From Deltaproteobacteria bacterium (lineage in GTDB: Bacteria; Desulfobacterota; Anaeroferrophillalia; Anaeroferrophillales; Tharpellaceae), in assembly GCA_030640695.1 (NCBI GenBank), contig DAOWIX010000169.1, positions 1 to 8,929 of the forward strand: a stretch of DNA of 8,929 nucleotides, in the 5' to 3' direction. Of the stretch, positions 1 through 6,102 are shown piece after piece. Under the pieces are notes generated by a model. That model was not told the DNA's origin. It did no database searches and was given only the letters and a program-made list of their open reading frames with translations. The position numbers were made by a program, and so were the translations under genes. The first letter of the stretch is position 1, and each line of letters starts with the position of its first letter.

Positions 1-515
1 GCAGTATACCATTCAAGCCACTTTCCGGGCACTAGGGCCTGAACCGAAAGAGCACTGATAATAACCCCGGCACAAAGCACGAAAAGCAATCCTAAAACCC
101 CGAAAAGACCATACCCTTTCGGACTCTTTTTCCGTTTAAGATAGAAAACGTAAGTGGCCAGAAAGCCTAACGCGATGACCAGGAGAAAAATCATGGCCCA
201 CCAGGCTGACAGGCTGTTGGAGACATACCAGAAAGGGTCATAGATAACCTGGACGAAAAGCAGAGGTGCGACTCCCAGGACAATCGCCAAAGAGAGGTTG
301 ACAGTACTCACCTGGCCCAGAGCTTTCGATAGACGGCGATTAAAATCACCGCCTTTAAAGTGCTCGTAGACCGCCAGGGCAATCCCACCGACAACCAGGT
401 TGACAAACAGAATATGTAAAGCAAAAGTCAAGACCATCAACAACTGGAAGACCCAGGGGAAGAATGGCACCCCTAACGGATCACGTAAAGCTTGTAATGC
501 AGAGTTAATATCCAT
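1..515 (-). CDS. CydA-like membrane subunit of a bd-superfamily oxidase (3' end outside window)
   Basis: This gene reads leftward off the window edge; 171 codons are visible and open. The ATG at 515 has a good ribosome binding site (AAGGAG, about 11 nt upstream) and lies 47 bp after the stop of the cytochrome c-fused CydA-like gene, so the two should be co-transcribed. The protein is very hydrophobic, with about four membrane segments visible (roughly residues 21-50, 71-92, 103-126 and 137-160). Its first helix carries LHILFVNLVVGG with His34, matching the FHILPCHLATGG region of the upstream gene and the first helix of CydA, where a His ligates haem b595. A PGKWLE motif at residues 163-168 also occurs in the neighbour (158-163) at nearly the same distance from the His. 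It therefore looks like a CydA paralogue (an A' subunit) rather than CydB. It lacks the Glu pair seen in the neighbour's third helix. The assignment as an oxidase subunit is inferred from family resemblance and context. Confidence 0.75.
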   Translation of the reverse strand, partial: MDINSALQALRDPLGVPFFPWVFQLLMVLTFALHILFVNLVVGGIALAVYEHFKGGDFNRRLSKALGQVSTVNLSLAIVLGVAPLLFVQVIYDPFWYVSNSLSAWWAMIFLLVIALGFLATYVFYLKRKKSPKGYGLFGVLGLLFVLCAGVIISALSVQALVPGKWLEWYT

Positions 516-562
516 AATAAGCAAAGCTCCTTTTCATATTGCGCAAAATCATCATTGCTACA

Positions 563-1930
563 CTACTCACCAGAAAGTACCCATTGCGGGCTTGGCAGCT
601 CTTCCTCATTGTTCGGCACTATTGATGCCATATAAGCGGCCGCTGCCCGACGTTCAACCTCATTACCGGCAAAGGCTGGCATATAAGTATAATCATCGCC
701 GATGGTTTCGAGAAAAGTCGCCAAATCTTCGGCTCCAGGAATCCCCATTTCGGCGATCAACCCCGGCAAAGAGCTACGCCCGTCAACTTCCATCGTATGA
801 CAGATCACGCAATTGGCTTTTGTCACCAACATCCCGGCCTCAAGATAATTTTTTTCATTTATAGTACGCCACGCCTTCGGCACGAAATAGTTACTTTGCA
901 AAAAACCCTCTTCCTGAAAACGGGCGACATCCGATTTAATGCCTTTAACCTCAAGATCGTGAGCAATCATCTGGTTACTGTACATATAACCCGGCATCAG
1001 GTAGGGACGCCGGGAGAACTCACGCACGCTCTCGCCGCCGCCGACCCCGATAAAAAGAACGACCACCATGGAAATCGCCACTACAGGATGCACCAAAGCC
1101 GTCTGCCCGGCAATTAAAAGAGCAAAATAGATGGCAACAACAACCCCAACAATCAACGAAATCTTAAACATCATGGCGGCATAAGGAAGCGAGGCCAGGA
1201 TTTCATGGGCCGTCGCCGGAAGTTTAAAATAGTACCAAACCGCAAACAAAGCCCCCAAGACAATACCCGCCAAACCCCAACGGCCAGCTGTCTTGACAAC
1301 GTATCTTTTAGTCTCTCCGGCCTTCATGAAACCGGCCATCACGGCCGCAAACATACCGGATATCGCGAGCATCATCATCGTTCGGTAAAAGAGCTGCGGC
1401 CAGTAGGTCGGGTTGAAAAAACCGTCGAAAAAACCACCGGTCTCAAGCCATTTACCTGGCGTCATCATAAAAGCCAGAATGCCGGTAATCACAACCATGC
1501 TGATCCAGGCGGCCCAGGCGTAGATCAGGCCGATGCGCATATGGGTTTTCGGCGCCACTTTACCGAACGTATAATAGTAGGTATAGATTGCCACAATCTC
1601 AATAACGAAAAAGACCCACTCGGTAGCCCAGCCCCAAACATAAATATGAATCAACCCCGATATCGCACGCGGGCTGATAATCGTACTCGCAAACCAGATC
1701 CCAACCCCGGTAATCGAACCCAAAACAAAACAGAAGATCAGGACCATCAAGGCAAACTTCTTGATATAATCAAGCAGTTCCTGATTATTGTCGGCATGTC
1801 CACGACGTTCAAGAAAATAGGCCATCCAGAAACCACCCGTGGCCAGATGACATGGAAGAATATGAAAAGTCGCAATCAGAGCGATGATCATTCCTCCGCC
1901 TATGGTTGGAAATTCAAACAATGGATACAT
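563..1930 (-). CDS. CydA-like cytochrome bd-superfamily subunit with C-terminal haem-c domain
   Basis: A 455-residue membrane protein, likely the catalytic subunit of a bd-superfamily terminal oxidase in the cytoplasmic membrane. The N-terminal helix contains FHILPCHLATGG; His23 aligns with the CydA haem b595 ligand. A second conserved patch, WATEWVFFVIE (Glu104, Glu111), resembles the acidic helix of CydA. Multiple membrane segments run to about residue 296, followed by RRPYLMPGYMY (308-317), which is comparable with the GRQPW region of CydA. A soluble C-terminal domain carries one c-type haem motif, CVICH (374-378), with Met417 (YTYMP) as likely sixth ligand. Classical quinol oxidase CydA has no haem c; c-fused members form the OR-C groups of the superfamily, as I recall them. 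No His is visible at residues 165-200, where the haem b558 His of CydA would be expected. The start is supported by AAGGAGAGG 6 nt upstream and a strong promoter. Electron donor and oxygen reduction are inferred. Confidence 0.85.
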   Translation of the reverse strand: MYPLFEFPTIGGGMIIALIATFHILPCHLATGGFWMAYFLERRGHADNNQELLDYIKKFALMVLIFCFVLGSITGVGIWFASTIISPRAISGLIHIYVWGWATEWVFFVIEIVAIYTYYYTFGKVAPKTHMRIGLIYAWAAWISMVVITGILAFMMTPGKWLETGGFFDGFFNPTYWPQLFYRTMMMLAISGMFAAVMAGFMKAGETKRYVVKTAGRWGLAGIVLGALFAVWYYFKLPATAHEILASLPYAAMMFKISLIVGVVVAIYFALLIAGQTALVHPVVAISMVVVLFIGVGGGESVREFSRRPYLMPGYMYSNQMIAHDLEVKGIKSDVARFQEEGFLQSNYFVPKAWRTINEKNYLEAGMLVTKANCVICHTMEVDGRSSLPGLIAEMGIPGAEDLATFLETIGDDYTYMPAFAGNEVERRAAAAYMASIVPNNEEELPSPQWVLSGE

Positions 1931-1993
1931 AAACTACCTCTCCTTCGACGTTAACCACACCTGTAAAATAATAAATGAAGCATATCGACGATA

Positions 1994-2022
1994 AACATAA
2001 TAAAGAAAATCTTCTTTGTCAA
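1994..2022 (-). promoter_or_regulatory. Sigma70-type promoter for the CydA-like gene pair
   Basis: On the minus strand a perfect -35 TTGACA (2017-2022) is followed by a 17-nt spacer and a -10 TATGTT (1994-1999; four of six consensus bases). Transcription would start near 1987 and give a leader of about 57 nt to the ATG at 1930. The region just inside the -35 holds an inverted repeat, AAAGAA/TTCTTT (2002-2007 and 2012-2017), which could be a regulator site but is A/T-rich and short. Confidence 0.65.
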
Positions 2023-2095
2023 GATTAAATCAAACATCTATGGCCCACCATCCAAGTCGGATTTAAGCCAAAACTCCTCAATAGCGACATTATCC

Positions 2096-2125
2096 TTGAC
2101 AGCAAAACCGTGCTGATGATAGGAA
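2096..2125 (+). promoter_or_regulatory. Candidate promoter for the five-gene lipid-like operon
   Basis: A perfect TTGACA lies at 2096-2101. With 17-18 nt spacing the -10 would be a poor ATAGGA/TAGGAA (2119-2125), so only the -35 is convincing. The predicted transcript start near 2132 would precede the favoured start codon at 2188 and fall after the alternative ATG at 2110, which supports the shorter reading of the first gene. A T-rich leader (2130-2163) follows. Confidence 0.35.
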
Positions 2126-2172
2126 TTCGCTGTTTTTTTACATTTTTCCATCATTTTTTCTTTATAGCTCCT

Positions 2173-2176
2173 GGAG
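2173..2176 (+). promoter_or_regulatory. Ribosome binding site deciding the start of the four-helix membrane protein
   Basis: GGAG sits 11 nt before the ATG at 2188. The spacing is slightly long but usable. The upstream in-frame ATG at 2110 has no such motif and lies where the promoter -10 is expected. Confidence 0.45.
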
Positions 2177-2187
2177 TGTTACCAATA

Positions 2188-3003
2188 ATGCCGGAATCGC
2201 CAAAAGATCTCTCGCAGTCACCGGAAAACCAGAACGAGAAAACCGATAAAAAGCGCTCCCAAACCTGGAACCGACCACAACCCAAAGGGATCGCCGCCCT
2301 CTTTGAAAAAGAGGAGATCAAAGATCTCTTCCGCACCTACCTGATAACGATCTGCGTCATCGAAGGCTTTATATTTTTTGTCAGCTTCTTAAGCCAGATG
2401 GGGCCGGAAACCGTCCCCTTCCCCTGGAAATCATATTTTTTCGCCGCTTTTATCGTTCCTTTGACGATCACATTCCTGCTCGGCATAATCGTTATAAGCT
2501 TTGACCGCTACATCTTCGGCCATCAAGGCATCGGCAGTGAATTCAGTGATATCTTCAAGACCGGCGCCGAAACCCGCAGTCGGATCCATAAGTTTCACGC
2601 TTTCCTCTACGTCATTCGCCAAGTCCCTTTTCTTTTCGGCCTCATCTCACTAGTTGCCCTCTCAGGAATTGCCTACAAGCTCGACGACATCCTGGCTGTC
2701 ATCGGCGATGTCGGCGGACGCACGGCCCACTATCTCTTTATCGGCCTGGCCGTAGTTTTTGCGGTAGCTGTAGTCATCGGCCTGATCTGGATGTTCTTAA
2801 GTTACAGCTTGCGTAAAAAGACCCTCGAATACCAATATCAATATAAAAAAGATGTTATCGACAAAACCGGCCTGGTTATCCTCGGAGAGGATCGAATGAT
2901 GGATAGAAACGGGCAGATACTCTCTTTCGGCCAGGCCCAGCAACTTATCCATGAGCCCAAACCTGACGACGATGAAAAAACTCTGGTTATCGACCAGTCG
3001 TAA
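2188..3003 (+). CDS. Four-helix membrane protein of unknown function
   Basis: I do not recognise this family. The favoured start at 2188 gives 271 residues; the frame stays open upstream to an ATG at 2110 that would add 26 mostly hydrophobic residues. The N-terminus (1-45) is polar and charged (SPKDLSQSPENQNEKTDKK), so it is probably cytoplasmic. Four membrane segments follow at about 50-70, 82-105, 143-163 and 181-206. A charged, Tyr/Gln/Lys-rich stretch (207-222, KKTLEYQYQYKKD) and a soluble tail of about 50 residues come after the last helix, ending in acidic residues. No catalytic motif is visible. It is the first gene of a compact operon with a lipoprotein, dehydratase-like, thioesterase and ketosynthase genes, and its last 32 nt overlap the lipoprotein gene. 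A role in assembling or moving the operon's lipid product is possible but is only an inference from context. Confidence 0.7.
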   Translation: MPESPKDLSQSPENQNEKTDKKRSQTWNRPQPKGIAALFEKEEIKDLFRTYLITICVIEGFIFFVSFLSQMGPETVPFPWKSYFFAAFIVPLTITFLLGIIVISFDRYIFGHQGIGSEFSDIFKTGAETRSRIHKFHAFLYVIRQVPFLFGLISLVALSGIAYKLDDILAVIGDVGGRTAHYLFIGLAVVFAVAVVIGLIWMFLSYSLRKKTLEYQYQYKKDVIDKTGLVILGEDRMMDRNGQILSFGQAQQLIHEPKPDDDEKTLVIDQS

Positions 3004-3634
3004 TCTGGCCACCTTTCTCCTGGCTCTTCTGCTGCTCTCGTGTGCAGGATTAGCGCCGGAAGAGCTCTCGCAAAAGCCTGCACCTCCAGGATGTTGGCTT
3101 TTGCAACCGGTCGTCTATCGCCTGCGCCACAGCGCTCGACTTGAGTACCACGGCAAACAGGAGATGCTGGAGGGCTTTATGGAGCTTGACCTCAAAAGAG
3201 AACGGGCCCATCTGGTAATTTTCAACAGCCTCGGCCTAACCCTGCTAAACCTTGAAATAGAACCTGACTATTACAAACTTGTCCAAAGCAACGCTGAAAG
3301 CAAAAAAGTGGCGACACCAAACCGAAGAGAGCAACAGTTCAGCAAAACAGTTGCTGCAGCCGTACAACATATTTTTTTAAGCCAGAAAAATGACAAAGAA
3401 GAGTTTAAGAAAGGAGATCAAAGACTGCTGCTGGAGTTCAGTGAAACACCACCGAATCTTATAAAAATAAGTGAACGCCAATATCAACCATCCTGGATCG
3501 CCACCTACCATGACTACAAAAAATTTGCGGCAGGAGAGCTCCCGGAGCGCATCACCCTGGAAAACTACAAACCTAAGTTCACCCTCACTCTCTGGCTCCA
3601 CAAAGCCGAGATCTTGACAGAACCATCAAGGTAA
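2972..3634 (+). CDS. Outer-membrane-type lipoprotein, DUF3261/LolB-like
   Basis: A 220-residue protein with a clear lipoprotein signal: MKKLW start, basic residues, a hydrophobic run (11-22) and a lipobox LLSC with Cys24 as the lipidated residue. This fixes the start at 2972 rather than the upstream in-frame ATG at 2951, and places the start 32 nt inside the preceding gene. The mature part has alternating beta-strand-like segments (YRLRHSARLEYHG, MELDLKRERAHLVIFN, LTLLNLEIEPDYYKL) and ends with LPERITLENYKPKFTLTLWL. This closing pattern is familiar from DUF3261 proteins, which have a LolA/LolB-like lipid-binding fold and are regular members of aryl-polyene clusters. The family match is from memory of the pattern, not a search. 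Co-transcription with dehydratase, thioesterase and ketosynthase genes fits a role in carrying or inserting a fatty-acid-like product in the outer membrane. Only 4 nt separate it from the dehydratase start. Confidence 0.75.
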   Translation: MKKLWLSTSRNLATFLLALLLLSCAGLAPEELSQKPAPPGCWLLQPVVYRLRHSARLEYHGKQEMLEGFMELDLKRERAHLVIFNSLGLTLLNLEIEPDYYKLVQSNAESKKVATPNRREQQFSKTVAAAVQHIFLSQKNDKEEFKKGDQRLLLEFSETPPNLIKISERQYQPSWIATYHDYKKFAAGELPERITLENYKPKFTLTLWLHKAEILTEPSR

Positions 3635-3638
3635 GATC

Positions 3639-4028
3639 ATGACCAACCTGCGCCAGGCCTTGCAAGCTACAGCTACTGGAAAACTGATCCGCAACGAACC
3701 GGATAGCGGTTTTCAAAATTTTTGTCCGACCGCCAACTTTATCGGCTTTAACGGACACTTCCCCGACTACCCGGTTCTGCCGGCCATGCTCCAGGTCCTG
3801 CTCGGGATTATCGTCAGCGAAGAACTTAGCGGCACCAGATTGACCCTGCAAAAACTCGACAAGGCAAAATTCATGGCCCAAATTCAACCGGAGCAAACAA
3901 TAACCGTCTCCTGCCGACTCACCAGGCCCTCCACTAACGAGTCGCAGACGACCATAAAAGCCCGGATCACGATTGCAAATGAAGAGCAAAAAGCGGCTTC
4001 CATGACACTATTTTTGCATCAAGTATGA
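3639..4028 (+). CDS. Hotdog-fold 3-hydroxyacyl-ACP dehydratase-like protein, atypical active site
   Basis: A 129-residue single-hotdog protein of FabZ/FabA-like type. The signature FNGHFPDYPVLPAM (37-50) matches the FabZ pattern FxGHFPxxPxxPG, with His40 in the catalytic position. Two conserved features deviate: the Gly after the second Pro is Ala49, and the catalytic acid expected 14 residues after the His (Glu in FabZ, Asp in FabA) is Leu54. It may therefore work with a different residue, act as a non-catalytic partner, or have another activity. Its length is close to that of small aryl-polyene-type dehydratases and a little shorter than FabZ. AAGG upstream serves as the ribosome binding site. 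The stop overlaps the thioesterase start in an ATGA arrangement, indicating translational coupling. The substrate is presumably an acyl-ACP intermediate, judging by the adjacent ketosynthase. Confidence 0.75.
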   Translation: MTNLRQALQATATGKLIRNEPDSGFQNFCPTANFIGFNGHFPDYPVLPAMLQVLLGIIVSEELSGTRLTLQKLDKAKFMAQIQPEQTITVSCRLTRPSTNESQTTIKARITIANEEQKAASMTLFLHQV

Positions 4029-4501
4029 AAAAAAAACCTTTTAAAGTTGTCCCCAACGCTCCGCAACCACTATCTTTTGAGGTTGAGAGGCGGGTTCGCT
4101 TCGAAGAGGTCGACGCTTTAGGCATTGTCTGGCATGGCCGCTATCCGAGCTATCTTGAAGATGTCCGGGAGGCTTTGGGAGACCGCTATGGAATCGGCTA
4201 CCTCGACTTTTTTCGTGAAGGAGTGGTGGCCCCGATCCGTCAACTCCACCTTGACTACCACCACCCCTTGCAACTGCACGATATTTTCACCATCAAAGGG
4301 GAGCTGCATTGGTCGGAGGCAGCCCGTCTCAATTTCACCTACGAGATTTTCAACGCACAAGGCGAATTAACCACCTCTGGACACAGTATCCAGATGATTC
4401 TCGACTATCAGAACCGAACCGTACTGATGGTGCCACCACCTTTCTTTCAAACCTTTCTAAATCGCTGGCAACAAGATTTCAACCTTGGGGGAAAACCATG
4501 A
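4025..4501 (+). CDS. YbgC/4HBT-like acyl thioesterase
   Basis: A 158-residue hotdog thioesterase. The N-terminal motif VRFEEVDALGIVWHGRY (24-40) is the classic 4-hydroxybenzoyl-CoA thioesterase/YbgC signature, with Asp30 as the catalytic acid and His37 in the conserved following position. The remaining pattern (RQLHLDYHHPLQLHD, then a strand ending SGHSIQMILD) also fits the family. It would hydrolyse an acyl-CoA or acyl-ACP thioester, releasing or editing the product of the neighbouring ketosynthase and dehydratase-like enzymes; similar thioesterases accompany aryl-polyene clusters. The start overlaps the dehydratase stop by 4 nt with no strong Shine-Dalgarno of its own, so translation is probably coupled. 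Its stop likewise overlaps the ketosynthase start by 4 nt. The extra N-terminal 18 residues (basic, then Pro-rich) are longer than in short YbgC proteins. Confidence 0.88.
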   Translation: MKKKPFKVVPNAPQPLSFEVERRVRFEEVDALGIVWHGRYPSYLEDVREALGDRYGIGYLDFFREGVVAPIRQLHLDYHHPLQLHDIFTIKGELHWSEAARLNFTYEIFNAQGELTTSGHSIQMILDYQNRTVLMVPPPFFQTFLNRWQQDFNLGGKP

Positions 4502-5712
4502 ATGAAGTCTGGATTGTCGCCTCTGCGGCGGTCTCGGCCTTGGGAGAAAATCGCTCAGAAACCTGGCAAAGACTACTCGCCGGGGAGTCCGCCATTGCCC
4601 CTCTCAAACGTTTTGCCACGACCCCCTATTACAGTAAGGTTGCCGCCGAAATCAAAGAGCTACAACCCGACCCGCAAACCGCAAGCCGCCTGCCGACCCT
4701 ACTCAAAAAACTTTTCCGTGATTTCCCCACTTCCCTGCCACCTTCATGTACCTTGATTGGAGCTACCCTCAAGGGAGCCATCGACCGGCAGGAGATTATC
4801 TGGCGTAACGAAACCGCGGAAAAAGAAACTGCAGGAAAAAAAAGACAAAAATCGACGACTGGAGAATCGCCCAAGGATTATCCTGCCGACCAAATAAGTC
4901 TTCTGCCCCGCCCCTGTGAAACCGCTGGCTGGGTGGCCCAACACTTTAACTTAAGCGATCCCGGCATTACCATCAACGCGGCCTGCGCCTCTTCAACCAT
5001 CGCCCTAAGTACAGCCGCCAGTCGAATTGCCTCAGGCTCGCAGGATGCCATCCTCGTCTGGGCGGCCGAGATTCTCTCTGAATTTGTCTTTGCCGGTTTC
5101 GCCTCGCTCCAGGCCTTAACCCCTGACGTCTGCCGTCCCTTTGATAAAAACCGCAACGGCCTGGCCTTAGGTGAGGGGGCCGCCGCCCTGCTTCTGATGT
5201 CGGCTCGACAAGCCACGAAGGAGGGTCGTCGACCGCTGGCCATAATCAAAGGTTGGGGCGTGGCCAATGACGCTGTCCACTTAACGGCTCCGGCCCAGGA
5301 TGGCCGAGGGCTGAAAAAAGCCTGCCGCCGAGCTTTAAGCCGGGCCGGACTTGAAGCGGAAAAAATTGCCGCGATCAACGCCCACGGCACCGGCACGATC
5401 CATAATGACAGCATGGAGAGAGCCGCTTTCAAAGAACTTTTCGGACAAAAACGCATCCCTTTTCACTCCATAAAAGGAGCTCTTGGGCACACTTTAGGAG
5501 CTGCCGGTGCCATAGAAACTGTACTCGCAATTGAATCCCTGCAAAAACAGCTACTACCACCGACCATCGGCCTTAAAGAGCCGGATGAGAAGGCCAAAGA
5601 CCTGGTCTCTTCTGAGATCCAGGAATTTTCAGGAGATCACCTTCTCCTCACTAATTCAGGTTTTGGCGGGGTCAACGCCGCTTTGATTTTGGCGACAGGA
5701 TCAAATTTTTAA
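4498..5712 (+). CDS. Beta-ketoacyl-ACP synthase (FabF-like condensing enzyme)
   Basis: A 404-residue thiolase-fold ketosynthase that extends an acyl-ACP by decarboxylative condensation. The catalytic triad is complete: Cys163 in NAACASST, His296 in NAHGTGT and His331 in KGALGHTLGAAG, with Lys326 conserved nearby. The C-terminal LTNSGFGGVNAAL is the usual Gly-rich end of KAS-II enzymes. The start at 4498 is preferred to upstream in-frame starts because it is preceded by GGGGGAAAA and overlaps the thioesterase stop (ATGA). The N-terminus (MNEVWIVASAAVSALGE) differs from housekeeping FabF, and a Lys/Glu/Thr-rich insertion lies at about 100-125. Both features suggest a dedicated pathway enzyme of the aryl-polyene type rather than primary fatty acid synthesis. 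It is the last gene of the operon and is followed by a hairpin terminator. No ACP or ketoreductase accompanies it in the window. Confidence 0.92.
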   Translation: MNEVWIVASAAVSALGENRSETWQRLLAGESAIAPLKRFATTPYYSKVAAEIKELQPDPQTASRLPTLLKKLFRDFPTSLPPSCTLIGATLKGAIDRQEIIWRNETAEKETAGKKRQKSTTGESPKDYPADQISLLPRPCETAGWVAQHFNLSDPGITINAACASSTIALSTAASRIASGSQDAILVWAAEILSEFVFAGFASLQALTPDVCRPFDKNRNGLALGEGAAALLLMSARQATKEGRRPLAIIKGWGVANDAVHLTAPAQDGRGLKKACRRALSRAGLEAEKIAAINAHGTGTIHNDSMERAAFKELFGQKRIPFHSIKGALGHTLGAAGAIETVLAIESLQKQLLPPTIGLKEPDEKAKDLVSSEIQEFSGDHLLLTNSGFGGVNAALILATGSNF

Positions 5713-5747
5713 CACTAAAAATCAATTTTTTAACCAAGAAAACCCAC

Positions 5748-5788
5748 AACAACAAAGCCCGGCATTGCAAATGCCGGGCTTTGTTGTT
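5748..5788 (+). terminator. 19-bp hairpin terminator after the ketosynthase gene
   Basis: A perfect inverted repeat (5748-5766 with 5770-5788) has a 3-nt GCA loop. The upper stem is GC-rich (GCCCGGC), and the lower stem is A-rich on the left and T-rich on the right (TTTGTTGTTT). It lies 35 bp after the ketosynthase stop. The A-rich left side means it could also stop transcripts from the opposite strand. The U-tract is interrupted by G, so rho-independent activity is likely but not certain. Confidence 0.8.
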
Positions 5789-5950
5789 TATCTGTTGATC
5801 GCTTTTTTCACCGGATGGTTGATGCCGGTGCAGCTGTATGCCATTTTGTTGGCGACCCTGTTTTCTGCCGCCGTTGGTGTTTTATTCGGTTTCTATCCGG
5901 CCCGCAAAGCCTCACGAATGAATCCCATCGAAGCCTTGCGCTATGAATAG
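5789..5950 (+). pseudogene. C-terminal remnant of a MacB/FtsX-type ABC transporter permease
   Basis: About 53 codons in one frame read as the end of an ABC exporter permease: a hydrophobic helix (LYAILLATLFSAAVGVLFGFY), then the typical tail YPARKASRMNPIEALRYE and a stop at 5948-5950. MacB/YknZ permeases end in just this way, with the last helix followed by PARxAxxxxPIEALR(Y/E). The remaining several hundred residues are absent: recognisable permease sequence begins right at the right arm of the terminator hairpin. It is out of context (no ATPase, no periplasmic domain) and has no credible start of its own; the only upstream start is a TTG inside the hairpin. I read it as a decayed fragment left by a deletion or rearrangement. 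Confidence 0.75.
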
Positions 5951-5988
5951 AAGGAGGGGATGCCTTTACTGTTACTGGAGATAGTGTC

Positions 5989-6102
5989 ATGTTCAAACCT
6001 GGTTTTTTCGACTTTGATAAACGCTTAGCCAGGATTGATAAGAATGAAGACCCTCTCAAGAAACTGAACCAGGTTGTTGAGAGGGTCTCTGTTTCAGGCT
6101 AG
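5989..6102 (+). pseudogene. N-terminal stub of an IS5-type transposase
   Basis: A 37-codon reading frame starts with MFKPGFFDFDKRLARIDKN and continues EDPLKKLNQVV, which matches the opening of IS5-group transposases (FFD...R...GDPL.KL...ID/VDW). An intact gene would run to several hundred residues; here the match stops at about residue 30, where DWE/L would be expected, and the frame ends after ERVSVSG. A GGAG lies 9 nt upstream of the ATG. The break coincides with the right arm of a 12-bp inverted repeat. No terminal inverted repeat or target duplication could be assigned. The TAG overlaps the stop codon of the convergent QueG-like gene. The protein is not expected to be functional. Confidence 0.65.
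6048..6088. repeat. 12-bp perfect inverted repeat at the transposase break point
   Basis: AGACCCTCTCAA (6048-6059) and TTGAGAGGGTCT (6077-6088) are exact reverse complements separated by 17 nt. The left arm belongs to the transposase-like coding sequence (codons for EDPLK); the right arm is where similarity to the transposase ends. It may have arisen by template switching, or may act as a terminator-like hairpin between convergent genes, although no T-tract follows. Confidence 0.7.

Noticed and set aside
1205..1954. A 249-codon open frame on the plus strand.
   Set aside because: It lies antisense to the CydA-like gene. The predicted protein is rich in His, Arg, Asn and Thr with no recognisable domain, and it has no ribosome binding site. 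It is a shadow of the membrane-protein codon pattern.
2110..2187. N-terminal extension of the four-helix protein from the ATG at 2110.
   Set aside because: It has no ribosome binding site, would begin inside the likely promoter, and is encoded by a T-rich leader. The ATG at 2188 has a usable GGAG.
4878..5456. A 192-codon open frame on the minus strand.
   Set aside because: It is antisense to the ketosynthase with its full catalytic triad; the product is Ala/Ser/Arg-rich with no family features.
5748..5788. Considered as an integron attC-like recombination site.
   Set aside because: The hairpin is a perfect stem with a 3-nt loop, lacks the conserved GTTRRRY/RYYYAAC boxes and has no unpaired bases. 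A terminator explains it better.
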